DNA of 36,884 bases from an uncultured Pseudomonadota bacterium (GTDB taxonomy: Bacteria > Myxococcota_A > UBA796 > SXON01), in contig CAIXRH010000183.1 in assembly GCA_903921785.1 (NCBI GenBank), positions 1-36,884 on the forward strand, in the 5' to 3' direction. Each line of letters starts with the position of its first letter. Position 1 is the first letter of the stretch. A program made the translations under genes and the position numbers. Under the pieces are notes generated by a model. It did no database searches and was not told the origin of the DNA. It saw only the letters and a program-made list of their open reading frames with translations. Shown here piece by piece: positions 24,597 to 33,227 of this stretch.

Positions 24597-25886
24597 GTGA
24601 CGTGGAGCCTCGCCACCGACACGATCGCCGCCTGCGCCACGCCGTGGGGCCACTCGGCCCTCGCGATGGTGCGGGTGAGCGGTCCCGACGCGCGGTCACG
24701 CGCCGAAGCGGTGGTCGGGCGTCTGCCCGCTCCGCGGCTCGCGCTGTGGCGGCGATTCCGTGACGCCACCGGCGCGTTCGACGACGGCATGGTCACCTGG
24801 TTTCCGGGGCCCGACAGCTACACCGGCGAGGACGTCGTGGAGCTCACCGGCCACGGCAATCCCCTGCTCGTCGAGCGGCTGCTCCGCGCGCTGGGCGCCC
24901 GCCCCGCGCGTCCGGGCGAGTTCACGCGCCGCGCCTTCCTCCACGGACGCCTCGACCTCACCCGGGCCGAGGCGGTGCTGGCGGCGTTGGAGGCGACCTC
25001 GGCGCGGGGGCTCGAGCACGCCCGGGCTGGGCTCGACGGCGCCGTCGCCTTTGAGGTGGGCGCCCTACGCGACGTGTTGACCGACGTCGCGGCCGAGCTG
25101 GAGGCCGGGCTCGACTACCCCGGAGAGGACCTGCTCTTTGCCCCGGAGGCAGCGCTGCGTACGCACCTCATCGGGGTGGGGGTTCGGTCCCGCGCGATGG
25201 CGGGGACGTTCACCGCCGGGAGGATCGCGGTGCAGGGCGCCCGCGTGGTGCTCGCCGGGCCGGTGAACGCGGGAAAATCCAGCCTGTTCAACGCGCTCCT
25301 CGGCCGCGAACGCGCCATCGTGTCCCCGACGCCGGGCACGACCCGGGACGCCGTGGAGGCCACGCTCCAGCTCCCCGAGGTGCGCATCACCCTGGTCGAC
25401 ACCGCCGGGGAGCGCGAGACACCCGACGTGCTGGAGGCCATCGGCATGCAGCGGGCGGCGGAAGAAGCCGCCGCGGCTGACCTGGTGATCCGCTGCATCC
25501 CGCCCGGTGAGGCGCCCCCGGCTGAGCGCCCAAATGAGCTTCGGGTGGGCACGATGATCGACCGGAGTCCGTCGCCGGTGCCGCTGGGGGTCTCGGCGCA
25601 GACGGGGGAAGGGCTCGACCTGCTCCGGGAGGCGCTGGTGCGGGCGCTCGTCGGCGAGACCCCCGGCTCGGTGGTGTCGGTGCTCACCAGTGCGCGGCAA
25701 GCCGAGCTGTTCAGCCGGGTGGCGGACCGGGTGGACGAAGCGGCGGTCGCGCTGGAGTCCGCGGGACCTGCCGTCGCGGTGGAGCTGCTCTATTCGGCGT
25801 TGGAGGCCCTCGCGGAGGTGAGCGGGGCCTCGGTTCGTGAAGCGGTCCTCGACCGGGTGTTCGCACGGTTCTGCATCGGGAAGTAG
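24597..25886 (+). CDS. mnmE: tRNA modification GTPase MnmE with altered G4 motif
   Basis: A 429-residue GTPase that, with MnmG, installs the (carboxymethyl)aminomethyl group on wobble U34 of tRNAs. The N-terminal folate-binding domain (1-115) has ATPWGHSALAMVRVSG. The G domain shows G1 GPVNAGKSS (221-229), G2 PGTTRD (246-251), G3 DTAG (268-271), G5-like SAQTG (333-337), and the C-terminal CIGK (426-429) with the formyl-folate Cys. The G4 NKxD reads TMID (319-322), and the sequence before it is shortened. The protein is a little shorter than the usual 450-460. GTG start, 21 nt after jag. Confidence 0.95.
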   Translation: MTWSLATDTIAACATPWGHSALAMVRVSGPDARSRAEAVVGRLPAPRLALWRRFRDATGAFDDGMVTWFPGPDSYTGEDVVELTGHGNPLLVERLLRALGARPARPGEFTRRAFLHGRLDLTRAEAVLAALEATSARGLEHARAGLDGAVAFEVGALRDVLTDVAAELEAGLDYPGEDLLFAPEAALRTHLIGVGVRSRAMAGTFTAGRIAVQGARVVLAGPVNAGKSSLFNALLGRERAIVSPTPGTTRDAVEATLQLPEVRITLVDTAGERETPDVLEAIGMQRAAEEAAAADLVIRCIPPGEAPPAERPNELRVGTMIDRSPSPVPLGVSAQTGEGLDLLREALVRALVGETPGSVVSVLTSARQAELFSRVADRVDEAAVALESAGPAVAVELLYSALEALAEVSGASVREAVLDRVFARFCIGK

Positions 25887-25895
25887 GAGGGGCGG

Positions 25896-26834
25896 ATGCG
25901 CTCACTCTTCGTGATGGACCCCCTGGAGACGCTGGACCTCTCCGGCGACTCGACGTTCGCGCTCATGCGCGCCAGCACCGGCCGGGGTTGGGAGGTCTGG
26001 TGGTGCCACCCGAGCGCGATGTGGGGCGAAGGGGGCCGGGCGAAGGCGCGGGCGCAGCGGGTGGTCACCACCGCCGCGGGATTCGACCGGCAGGAGTGGG
26101 CCGAGGTGGAGCTGGCGGACTTCCAGGTCGTGTGGATGCGGAAGGACCCGCCCTTCGACATGACCTACATCTTCACCACCTACCTGCTCGACCTGGTGCC
26201 GCCGTCGACCCTGGTGCTGAACAACCCCGCCGGCCTGCGCTCGCGCAACGAGAAGCTCTTCGCGGCCGCCTACGCCGACCTCACCCCGCCCACGCTCATC
26301 AGCCGCGACATCCAGCGGATCATGGCGTTCACCGCGGCGCTCCCCGACCGGGTGGTGCTCAAGCCGTGGGATGGCAACGGCGGGCGCGGCGTCCTTGTCT
26401 CCCGCGCGGGCGACCCCAACCTGCGCTCGATGATCGAGGTGCTCTCCGACGAAGGGCGCCGGTACATCCTCGCGCAGCGGTACCTCCCGGAGATCGTGGC
26501 CGGGGACAAGCGCATCATCCTCATCGACGGGGAGCCGGCGGGCGCGGTGCTCCGCGTCCCGGGGACGGCGGACCACCGGGGCAACCTCCATGTGGGCGCC
26601 ACGGCGCATCGCACCACGCTCACGCCCCGCGAGCAGGAGATCTGCGCCCAGATCGGTCCCACGCTCCGGGCCGAAGGGCTGGTCTTCGTGGGGATCGACG
26701 TGATCGGCGGCTGGCTCACCGAGATCAACGTCACCAGCCCCACCGGCATCCACCAGATCAACGCCTTCGACGGGGTGCAACTCGAAGAGCGGCTCCTCGA
26801 CGCGGCGGAGCGGCGCGCGGCGGAGCGTTCGTGA
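25896..26834 (+). CDS. gshB: Glutathione synthetase
   Basis: A 312-residue ATP-grasp enzyme joining gamma-glutamylcysteine and glycine. Recognisable segments are MDPLETLDLSGDSTFALM at the start, RKDPPFDMTYIFTTYLLD, NNPAGLRSRNEKLFA, the ATP-binding VLKPWDGNGGRGV, and FVGIDVIGGWLTEINVTSPTG near the C-terminus with the Mg-binding Glu/Asn. Full length. A strong AGGAGG is 5 nt before the ATG. The gene for its partner GshA is not in the window. The last 4 nt overlap the next gene. Confidence 0.96.
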   Translation: MRSLFVMDPLETLDLSGDSTFALMRASTGRGWEVWWCHPSAMWGEGGRAKARAQRVVTTAAGFDRQEWAEVELADFQVVWMRKDPPFDMTYIFTTYLLDLVPPSTLVLNNPAGLRSRNEKLFAAAYADLTPPTLISRDIQRIMAFTAALPDRVVLKPWDGNGGRGVLVSRAGDPNLRSMIEVLSDEGRRYILAQRYLPEIVAGDKRIILIDGEPAGAVLRVPGTADHRGNLHVGATAHRTTLTPREQEICAQIGPTLRAEGLVFVGIDVIGGWLTEINVTSPTGIHQINAFDGVQLEERLLDAAERRAAERS

Positions 26835-28081
26835 TCCTCGCGGCGCTCGCCCTGCTCTCGCTCTCCGGCCCCGCCCGGGCGGGCGACGATCCGGGCGACG
26901 GCCTCGACGAGAACACCGTCTCCGGCACGCCGGCCCCCATCGCGCCGATGCCCAACCCGCCGGTCGCGGCCCCCACCGCCGACCCGGCCGACACGCCCCC
27001 CGACCTGCCGCCGGCGCTCGTCCCCGAAGACCCGAACGCCGCATACCCCCGCCTCTCGGTGCAGGCGGCGGAGATCCTCCACCTCGACGTGGCTTTCGCC
27101 GACCGCTGTCGGCGCGCCATCGAGTTCATCTACGCCCGGAAGTACAAGGAGGCGAAGCGGTCGCTCGACCTGCTGAGCGTGGACTACCCCACCACCGGGA
27201 TCGGTCCGGCCGGGCTGGCGGTGATCTACCAGGCGCTGATGTTCGAGAACTTCGACTACCGCTACGAGAAGCAGTACGAAGAAGCCAGCGACCTCGCGTT
27301 CCGGCAGATCGCGGAAGGCCAGAAGATCACCGGCAATGAGGCGATCGAGTGGTTCCTCCGCGCCGGCATGGAGGGCATCGCGGGGATCCACAAGATGCGC
27401 CGCGGGGAGTACCTCGCCGCGCTCGCGGAGGGGCTCGCCGCGGTGAACTCGCTCGCGGAGGCGAAGGCCGCGGCGCCCGACTTCGTGGACCCCCGCCTCG
27501 GCGACGGGATGTACATGTACTGGCGCACCGTCATCTCCCGGCAGACGGCGCTCTTGCCCGACGGCCCGGACGAACGGGAGGCCGGAAAAGCACTGATGAA
27601 GCAGGTGGAGTCGGAGGGCGTGCTGCTCGGCCCGGCGGCCACGCTCGCGCTCACCTACAGCTTCATCGAAGAGCACGACCTGAAGAACGCTCTCGCCCGG
27701 ACGATGTACGGGCGGCTGAAGTACCCCGACAACGTCATCAACAACATGACGGCCGGGCGCGTGCTCACCAGCATGCGCCACTACGACGAAGCGGCCGGGA
27801 TGTACAAGGCAGTGCTCACCGCCGCGCCCGACAACCAGCGCGCGCACTACTTCCTCGGCGTCGTCTACTCCCGGCAGGCGAAGTTCCCCGAGGCCGAGGC
27901 GGAGTTCACCACGTACACCGCCTTCGCCGAGCCGCCGCCGGCCGCCCAGGGCGCGGCGTGGTATCGGCTGGGGCTGCTCTACGTTCGGCAGGGCCGCACG
28001 GCGGAGGCGCGCACCGCCTACGAGAAGGCCGTCTCCATCGGCCACAACGAAGCGGCCCGAAAGGCCCTGGGCACCCTATGA
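26831..28081 (+). CDS. Exported TPR-repeat protein
   Basis: A 416-residue protein with an N-terminal signal peptide (MILAALALLSLSGPARA, cleavage near residue 17) and a Pro/Ala-rich linker to about residue 70. The rest is helical, ending in clear tetratricopeptide repeats (YDEAAGMYKAVLTAAPDNQ, FPEAEAEFTTYTAF, TAEARTAYEKAVSIG). The frame is open upstream, but the GTG at 26831 starts the signal peptide and overlaps the gshB stop by 4 nt. Its own stop overlaps the SCO1 ATG by 4 nt. Likely periplasmic scaffold; partner unknown. Confidence 0.88.
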   Translation: MILAALALLSLSGPARAGDDPGDGLDENTVSGTPAPIAPMPNPPVAAPTADPADTPPDLPPALVPEDPNAAYPRLSVQAAEILHLDVAFADRCRRAIEFIYARKYKEAKRSLDLLSVDYPTTGIGPAGLAVIYQALMFENFDYRYEKQYEEASDLAFRQIAEGQKITGNEAIEWFLRAGMEGIAGIHKMRRGEYLAALAEGLAAVNSLAEAKAAAPDFVDPRLGDGMYMYWRTVISRQTALLPDGPDEREAGKALMKQVESEGVLLGPAATLALTYSFIEEHDLKNALARTMYGRLKYPDNVINNMTAGRVLTSMRHYDEAAGMYKAVLTAAPDNQRAHYFLGVVYSRQAKFPEAEAEFTTYTAFAEPPPAAQGAAWYRLGLLYVRQGRTAEARTAYEKAVSIGHNEAARKALGTL

Positions 28082-28698
28082 AGCAGCTCCTCGTCCCCGC
28101 GGTCCTCCTCGTCGTCGCCAGCGGTTCGCTGGCGTTCGGCGCCGGTTGTTCCTCCGGCTCGTCCTCCTCGTCCTCGATGAGCGGCCCCCACCTCGACCAC
28201 TTGGGGAAGGTCCCCGACTTTGCGCTGCGCGACCAGACCGACTCCCCGGCCACGCTGGCGAACCTCGCCGGCGACATCTGGATGGCCGACTTCATGTTCA
28301 CCAGCTGCCCCGACATCTGCCCCACGCTCTCCGCGCGGATGGCCACGGTCGCGGCGAAGTACGAGAAGCAGGAGAACGTGAAGTTCGTCTCCTTCAGCGT
28401 CGACCCCGGCACGGACACCCCGGCCAAGCTCGCCGACTACGGGGCCCGGTTCGGCGCGAAGTACCCGACGTGGCGCTTCCTCACCGGCGAAACCAAGGAG
28501 ATGCGCCGCGTGGTGGTCGACGGCTTCAAGCTGCTGATGGAGAAGGCGCCGGCCACCGACACCCAGCCGGAGACGATCCTGCACGGCAGCCGCTTCCTCC
28601 TCGTCGACGGCACCGGCGAGATCCGGGCCTACCCCGACCCGAAGGCGCCGGGGGAGCTCGAAGCGTACATGGACCTGCTGCTCGCCGAGGGGCGCTGA
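28078..28698 (+). CDS. SCO1/SenC-type copper chaperone lipoprotein
   Basis: A 206-residue thioredoxin-fold SCO1/SenC protein that delivers copper to the CuA centre of cytochrome oxidase. Signal MKQLLVPAVLLVVASGSLAF leads to a lipobox GAGC (Cys 24), followed by a Ser-rich tether. The copper ligands are present: Cys 77 and Cys 81 in TSCPDICP, and His 169 in ILHGSRF. Its ATG overlaps the TPR gene stop by 4 nt, making a gshB-TPR-SCO1 transcript. It points to aerobic respiration through a CuA-type oxidase. Confidence 0.93.
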   Translation: MKQLLVPAVLLVVASGSLAFGAGCSSGSSSSSSMSGPHLDHLGKVPDFALRDQTDSPATLANLAGDIWMADFMFTSCPDICPTLSARMATVAAKYEKQENVKFVSFSVDPGTDTPAKLADYGARFGAKYPTWRFLTGETKEMRRVVVDGFKLLMEKAPATDTQPETILHGSRFLLVDGTGEIRAYPDPKAPGELEAYMDLLLAEGR

Positions 28699-28916
28699 GC
28701 GCCTACTCCGGGATCGTGCGCGTGATCTGGAGAGCCGCAGCCGCCAGCCCATGCGGGTTGAGGTCGACGGCGACTGACCTCCTGCTCACGCGCTGACGTG
28801 TCCGGTGGCGGTGAGGGGGCGGGTGACGCCGGGTTTCCTTGACGGCGCGCGGTGCGGCTTGACGCCGACGGCCGAATCCCGCTCTTCCGGGCGCCGCGAT
28901 GTGCGCGGCGAGCCAG
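28699..28916. repeat. Convergent gap with a 16-bp direct repeat
   Basis: CTACTCCGGGATCGTG occurs at 28703-28718 and again at 28917-28932, where it encodes the C-terminus (TIPE-stop) of the LysM protein on the minus strand. Read on the minus strand, the first copy also ends a short open frame in TIPE-stop (from a GTG, about 28 codons), but no ribosome site precedes it. TTGACG occurs twice (28844 and 28859). No supported gene or terminator lies here. Confidence 0.55.
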
Positions 28917-29816
28917 CTACTCCGGGATCGTGAGCTTCATCCCCAGCGCGAGCTTCTTGCCGTCCTTCCCGAGCTGCGGGTTGGCCGCGAGGATCTTCTC
29001 CCACTGCGAGGTCTTGCCGTAGTACTTCCCGGCGAGCTTGCCGAGGGTGTCGCCCTTGCCGACGACGTGGGTGCGCGGGCCGCTTGGCACCGCGGCGGGC
29101 GCGACGGCGGCTTCGGGCGTCGGCGGCGACACCTGCCCGACCACGGGCACGGCGCCCGCGGGGACGGCGGCGCTGGCGGCCGCGGCCTCCTCCGGCTCGC
29201 GCGGCACCGGGATCGAGCTCGTCGGCGGGCTGGTGAACATCAGGAACAGGATGACCAGCGTGCCGAAAACGCCAGCGGAGATCGCCACGATCTTCCAGGC
29301 GCGCTCGCGCTCGCGGCCCTCACCGAGCTCGGCTTCGAGGCGGATGGTCTCGCCGCGCAGGTTGCGGGTCTCGTGGCGGAGCGCCTTGAGCTCGCCCTGC
29401 TCGCGGGCGGCGACGCGGGCCCGGTGTTCTTCTTCGCGGGTGCGCTCGGCGCGAATCTGCCCTTCCAACCCTTCACGCAGCCCGGCCGGTGGCACGACCC
29501 CGGTGGTCACCGCGGCGTCGAGGCGGGCGAGCGCCTCGGTCCAGCGGCCCTGGGCGCTGTGCACCTTGGCGAGGAGGAGCTGGGCGTCGCCGTCGTCGGC
29601 GTCGAGGCAGAGGAGCATCTGCAGGCGCGCCTGGGCCTGCCCGAGGTGGCCGTCGCGGGCGAGGGCGAGGGCCTCGTTGTAGAGCGTGCTCGGGACGTGG
29701 ATTCCCGCGTCTCCCAGCACCTTCCCGAAGTGGGAAGGGGAGTTTCCGTCGGGAGTCGCGCCGGGGCGGGGCGCGTCGTCGAACGTGGTGAGGTCAGCAG
29801 CGAGCGCTTCGGACAT
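28917..29816 (-). CDS. LysM-domain single-pass membrane protein
   Basis: A 299-residue protein. Residues 40-110 form a TPR-like helical region (STLYNEALALARDGHLGQAQ, AQGRWTEALARLDAAV), and 122-172 a charged coiled coil (RAERTREEEHRARVAAREQ). A membrane helix lies at about 174-195 (IVAISAGVFGTLVILFLMF), then a Pro/Ala-rich spacer, and a C-terminal LysM domain (249-298; HVVGKGDTLGKLAGKYYG) that should bind peptidoglycan. Topology would put the TPR part in the cytoplasm and LysM outside. The ATG at 29816 is chosen; a GTG at 29825 would add three residues. It converges on SCO1. Confidence 0.88.
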   Translation of the reverse strand: MSEALAADLTTFDDAPRPGATPDGNSPSHFGKVLGDAGIHVPSTLYNEALALARDGHLGQAQARLQMLLCLDADDGDAQLLLAKVHSAQGRWTEALARLDAAVTTGVVPPAGLREGLEGQIRAERTREEEHRARVAAREQGELKALRHETRNLRGETIRLEAELGEGRERERAWKIVAISAGVFGTLVILFLMFTSPPTSSIPVPREPEEAAAASAAVPAGAVPVVGQVSPPTPEAAVAPAAVPSGPRTHVVGKGDTLGKLAGKYYGKTSQWEKILAANPQLGKDGKKLALGMKLTIPE

Positions 29817-29926
29817 CGAATTCACCGGGCGGTGGGGTCTGCGACGGGAATCGCAGGAGGGGAAGTGGATCGTACCGCGCCCCTATTGACGTGTCGAGAG
29901 TTATCGGGGGCCCGGGAGCGACAAAC

Positions 29927-30463
29927 ATGCCCTCTTTCGTCGCCATGCTCCGCGGGATCAACGTCGGCGGGAAACACCGCGTGCCGATGGCGGAGCTGCG
30001 GGAGCTCTGCGCTGGCCTCGGCTGGACCGACGTTCGCTCCTACATCCAGAGCGGAAACGTGGTCTTTCGGGCCGAAGGCGCCGAGCTCGACCTCGCCCGC
30101 ACGCTCTCGGCTGCGCTCCAAACGCGGTTCGGCTTCCCGGTCCCGGTCGTCGTGCGGTCCGCAGCGGGGATGCACGCGGCGATCGACCGTTGCCCGTTCC
30201 CGGCGGCGGACCTGCCCCACACCGCGCTCCACGCGGTCTTCCTCTCGGCAGTCCCGGCGCCGGCCGCGGTCGCGAAGCTCGACCCGAACCGCTCCCCACC
30301 GGAGGTCTTCCAGGTTGTGGAGGACGTCTTCTACATCCACGCCCCCAACGGCGTGGCCGAGAGCAAGCTCACCGTGGACTGGATCGAGCGCCAGCTCGGC
30401 GGCATCGCCACCGCCCGCAACTGGCGGACGGTCACGCTGCTCGCGGAGATGGCCGCCGGCTGA
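29927..30463 (+). CDS. DUF1697 family protein
   Basis: A 178-residue protein of the DUF1697 family, recognised by the start MPSFVAMLRGINVGGKHRVP, then SYIQSGNVVFR and the end RNWRTVTLLAEM. Function of the family is not established; it has a small alpha/beta ferredoxin-like character and no signal peptide. The ATG at 29927 is preferred to a GTG 12 codons upstream because the conserved sequence begins here and GGGAG lies 8 nt before it. Divergent from the LysM gene across 110 bp. Confidence 0.9.
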   Translation: MPSFVAMLRGINVGGKHRVPMAELRELCAGLGWTDVRSYIQSGNVVFRAEGAELDLARTLSAALQTRFGFPVPVVVRSAAGMHAAIDRCPFPAADLPHTALHAVFLSAVPAPAAVAKLDPNRSPPEVFQVVEDVFYIHAPNGVAESKLTVDWIERQLGGIATARNWRTVTLLAEMAAG

Positions 30464-30616
30464 GGTCAGGTTGAACCCGGTCAAGGAGCGGCCCGAGTGG
30501 CCCGCCTTGCCGACCGGCCGGCGTCGGCGGTCGAGGCGCCACGGTGGGCGAGAATGGCGCGAGGGAACGGGCGTGGCCGCGGTCGCGAGCGGCCGACGAA
30601 CGGGCTATCCGCTGGA

Positions 30617-30952
30617 ATGCCCAACCCGCCGAACCGCCAGAACCAAGCCGCGTGGCGCGGCGCCACGACGGGAATCCTCGGCGTCCTCAGCGGCCTCGGG
30701 CTCGCCGGCGGGGCGGTCGCCGCCGTGCTCGGCATCGTCCTGGCGCCGATCGGGTGGGTGACGTTCGGTTGGGGCGACGAGATGCTGCAGGGCGACAGCG
30801 TCTATGGGCTCGCCCCTGGGATGTTCCTCGAGGTATTCGGGATGGCGGCCGGGGTGGCTGGCGCGGCCTTGTTGGTCATCGGCGTGGCCTTCGTCGCTGC
30901 GGGCCTCTTCGGCGTTTTCGGGACCTTTCGATCGGCGAGCGGTCCGAGCTGA
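30617..30952 (+). CDS. Small two-helix membrane protein
   Basis: A 111-residue protein with no recognised family. After a polar start (MPNPPNRQNQAAWR) it has two long hydrophobic stretches at about 18-45 (TTGILGVLSGLGLAGGAVAA onward) and 75-104 (VFGMAAGVAGAALLVIGVAF), joined by a loop (GDEMLQGDSVYG), consistent with a two-pass membrane protein. The frame opens 40 codons earlier, but that part is Arg-rich and unlike coding sequence, so the ATG at 30617 is chosen. No good ribosome site is seen. Confidence 0.6.
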   Translation: MPNPPNRQNQAAWRGATTGILGVLSGLGLAGGAVAAVLGIVLAPIGWVTFGWGDEMLQGDSVYGLAPGMFLEVFGMAAGVAGAALLVIGVAFVAAGLFGVFGTFRSASGPS

Positions 30953-31005
30953 CGCGCCGCGCTGCCGGCGTCCGCCCGGCGGCCCGGGCGCGGGGGGGCG
31001 TTACG

Positions 31006-31022
31006 GGGGGGCGGAGCCCCCC
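31006..31022. terminator. GC hairpin between convergent genes
   Basis: GGGGGGC-GGA-GCCCCCC forms a 7-bp stem with a 3-nt loop between the membrane-protein gene and the dikinase-like gene, which converge here. CCCAAAA follows on the plus strand, without a U-run. A candidate bidirectional terminator. Confidence 0.4.
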
Positions 31023-31057
31023 TGTCCCAAAACGATCAGGCGTACAACCGGCTCGAC

Positions 31058-33169
31058 TCAGCGCATGTACGGGCGGATCTGCTTGATCTTGAGCTGCCCC
31101 TCGGCGTCGATCTTCCACTCGGTGTCCCACACGACGTCGTGACCTTCAGGCACGTCGTAGTCGAGCGGGAAAACCTGGTCGATCCCGTAGAAGGTGCGGC
31201 CGAGCTCTTCGAGTTCGGCGTCGGTGAGCACCTCCGGCACCTCGGAGCCCGCCGAGACCCGGTCGATCAACGAGACCTCGCCGTCGGTGAACGTGAGCAG
31301 GTCGGTCTCGGGGTAGACGCCCGGCTCCGACGAGACGACCGCGAGATCACCCTCCTGCGCGTTGACCATGAACCGGTCGTCGCCGATCGTCGCGGGCACA
31401 CCGCTGAACGCGACCATGTTCGCTTGTTCGTCGATGTAGTGGGTGAAAACCAGGATGCCCATCGCCACCTTGGTCTGGTCCATGCCGTACCAGTTGCGCT
31501 CTTCCCACGCCGCCGTCCCCCACAGCCAGCTCCACTCGGTGGTGAGGCCGAAGGTGACGGTCTCTTCGTCGTTCTCGTCGGCGTCGCAGTGGGAGGGGCC
31601 GATCGTGTCGGCGTCCCGCTCGTCGGCGACGCAGGCGCTGACCGACTCGTAGAGGCCCGCGCCCGAGAACTCCAGGGAGTCCTCGGCGTTCGACGAGCTG
31701 CGGAACCGCACGCCGTAGGTCTCCGTGCCGAACACCTCGACGATCCGGTCGGAGACCGCGTCGAGGACGTCGGGGTTCAGCGGGGTGGACGCCATCGCCG
31801 TGCGCAGTGCTTCGAGCTTCACCCGCCGATCTTCGGCGTCGGTGAGGAACGTGGGGTCGGTGTGCCAGGCGTCGATGGTCTCCTGGAAGGAGTACTCCGA
31901 GGGCCCCGACCCCAGGTCGACCGTCCACATCGACTCGTTCATGAACTGGTCGTAGTAGGTGAACGGGATGAGGAAGCCCTTGCCCCGGTACTCCTCGTCG
32001 ATGCGCTGGTAGAGGGCGGCGAGGTTGCTCCCCTTGCAGCCGTAGGTGCAGAAGTTCGTCTGGCGCGCTTCGGCCGTCTCGGTGTCGAGCTCCATCAGCT
32101 CGGGCAGCGCGGTCTCGCCGAGGAGGGGCTCGCACACGTCCACCGGGTCGGGGCGGATGCTCTCCCACCACGCTTCGGCTTCGGCCTGGGTGGTCGCCTC
32201 GACGCTGTACGCGGTCTCTCCGCAGGTGAACGCGACGAGCTGGCCGTCCCACGCCGCGAGCTCGCCGAGCGGGTCGGCCACGAAACAGTTGGGCGTTCCC
32301 CGGGCCGAGCTCCGCACGTTGAGGTGGGAGAGGTCGCCCTGGCGGGTGCCGGTGACGATGGCGCTCACCACGCGCTCGAGGTCCTCCGGCGCCTCATCGA
32401 GCACCAGGATGTCCTGGTAGCCGTAGTCGGCGTTGTCGGTGGCGGTTTCGAGGTCCGCCAGCGAGTAGAGGCGGAGGGTTCCGTAGGCGGTTCCCGGGTT
32501 GTAGACCTCGTAGGTGACGTCCTTCCGGCCCAGGATCGGGAACTCCGGGTTGGTCCAGCCCGCCGACGCGGTGATCTGCGCGGAGGAGTTCGGGACCCAG
32601 TACAAGGTGCCGAGGTCGAAGCGGGCCTGGAGCTCTCGCCAGGCGTCCGTCACCTGCTCCATCGTGATGGTGCTCGTGGGGTCGGCCGGGTCGTCCCAGA
32701 CGGTGAAGCCGTATTCGAAGCTGTCTTCGGTGATGTAGAGCCCGTAGGTGCCCGCGTAGAACTCCCGGGTGTCCGGGTAGAGGACGAGGTCCTGGTACTG
32801 GGCGGTCGTCAACCCAGCGAACAGGTCGGGGAACGCCTGGGTCATGAAGTCGTAGTGGAGCTGGAACGGGTCCACGTAGAGGAACACCCCCGGCAGGCGT
32901 GCCGTGGGGATGGCCGGGACCAGGTACTTGCCCACCCGGAGCTGATCGACCGACGACACGCCGATGGTCAGCGCCTGGAACGTGGGATCGTCGGGGATCC
33001 GATGTTCGCAGGCAGGGTACCCCAACAACGCCTCGGCGTCCCGGCAGGCGGTCTCGACCACGGCGGTGTCCGCCGTGTCGGCAGTGTCTGCCGTGTCGGC
33101 CGCCGCGGTGTCAGTTTCGCCGCCGGAGGTGCAGGCCGTGGCGAGGAGGAGCAGGAGCTGGGAGACCAT
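31058..33169 (-). CDS. Secreted lipoprotein with dikinase-like domains
   Basis: A 703-residue predicted lipoprotein: signal MVSQLLLLLATAC (lipobox Cys 13) and an Asp/Thr/Ala tether (about 18-36). Residues 250-300 resemble the phosphohistidine swivel of glucan/pyruvate dikinases, with GDLSHLNVRSSARGTPN placing a candidate phospho-His at 282. Residues about 373-700 resemble the PEP-synthase/PPDK nucleotide-binding domain: GCKGSNLAAL (378-387), RFRSSSNAEDS (488-498), SGAGLYES (502-509), and KIKQIRPY (694-701). The His-before-ATP-grasp order is that of glucan water dikinase. It also has many cysteines. Catalysis outside the cytoplasm is unproven; it could be a degenerate binding protein. It follows thrS by 58 bp. 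Confidence 0.85.
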   Translation of the reverse strand: MVSQLLLLLATACTSGGETDTAAADTADTADTADTAVVETACRDAEALLGYPACEHRIPDDPTFQALTIGVSSVDQLRVGKYLVPAIPTARLPGVFLYVDPFQLHYDFMTQAFPDLFAGLTTAQYQDLVLYPDTREFYAGTYGLYITEDSFEYGFTVWDDPADPTSTITMEQVTDAWRELQARFDLGTLYWVPNSSAQITASAGWTNPEFPILGRKDVTYEVYNPGTAYGTLRLYSLADLETATDNADYGYQDILVLDEAPEDLERVVSAIVTGTRQGDLSHLNVRSSARGTPNCFVADPLGELAAWDGQLVAFTCGETAYSVEATTQAEAEAWWESIRPDPVDVCEPLLGETALPELMELDTETAEARQTNFCTYGCKGSNLAALYQRIDEEYRGKGFLIPFTYYDQFMNESMWTVDLGSGPSEYSFQETIDAWHTDPTFLTDAEDRRVKLEALRTAMASTPLNPDVLDAVSDRIVEVFGTETYGVRFRSSSNAEDSLEFSGAGLYESVSACVADERDADTIGPSHCDADENDEETVTFGLTTEWSWLWGTAAWEERNWYGMDQTKVAMGILVFTHYIDEQANMVAFSGVPATIGDDRFMVNAQEGDLAVVSSEPGVYPETDLLTFTDGEVSLIDRVSAGSEVPEVLTDAELEELGRTFYGIDQVFPLDYDVPEGHDVVWDTEWKIDAEGQLKIKQIRPYMR

Positions 33170-33227
33170 GGCGGCATGATGCCACGCCCGGAAACCGGCC
33201 GCGACGCCATTCTGTTGCAGAACCGAC

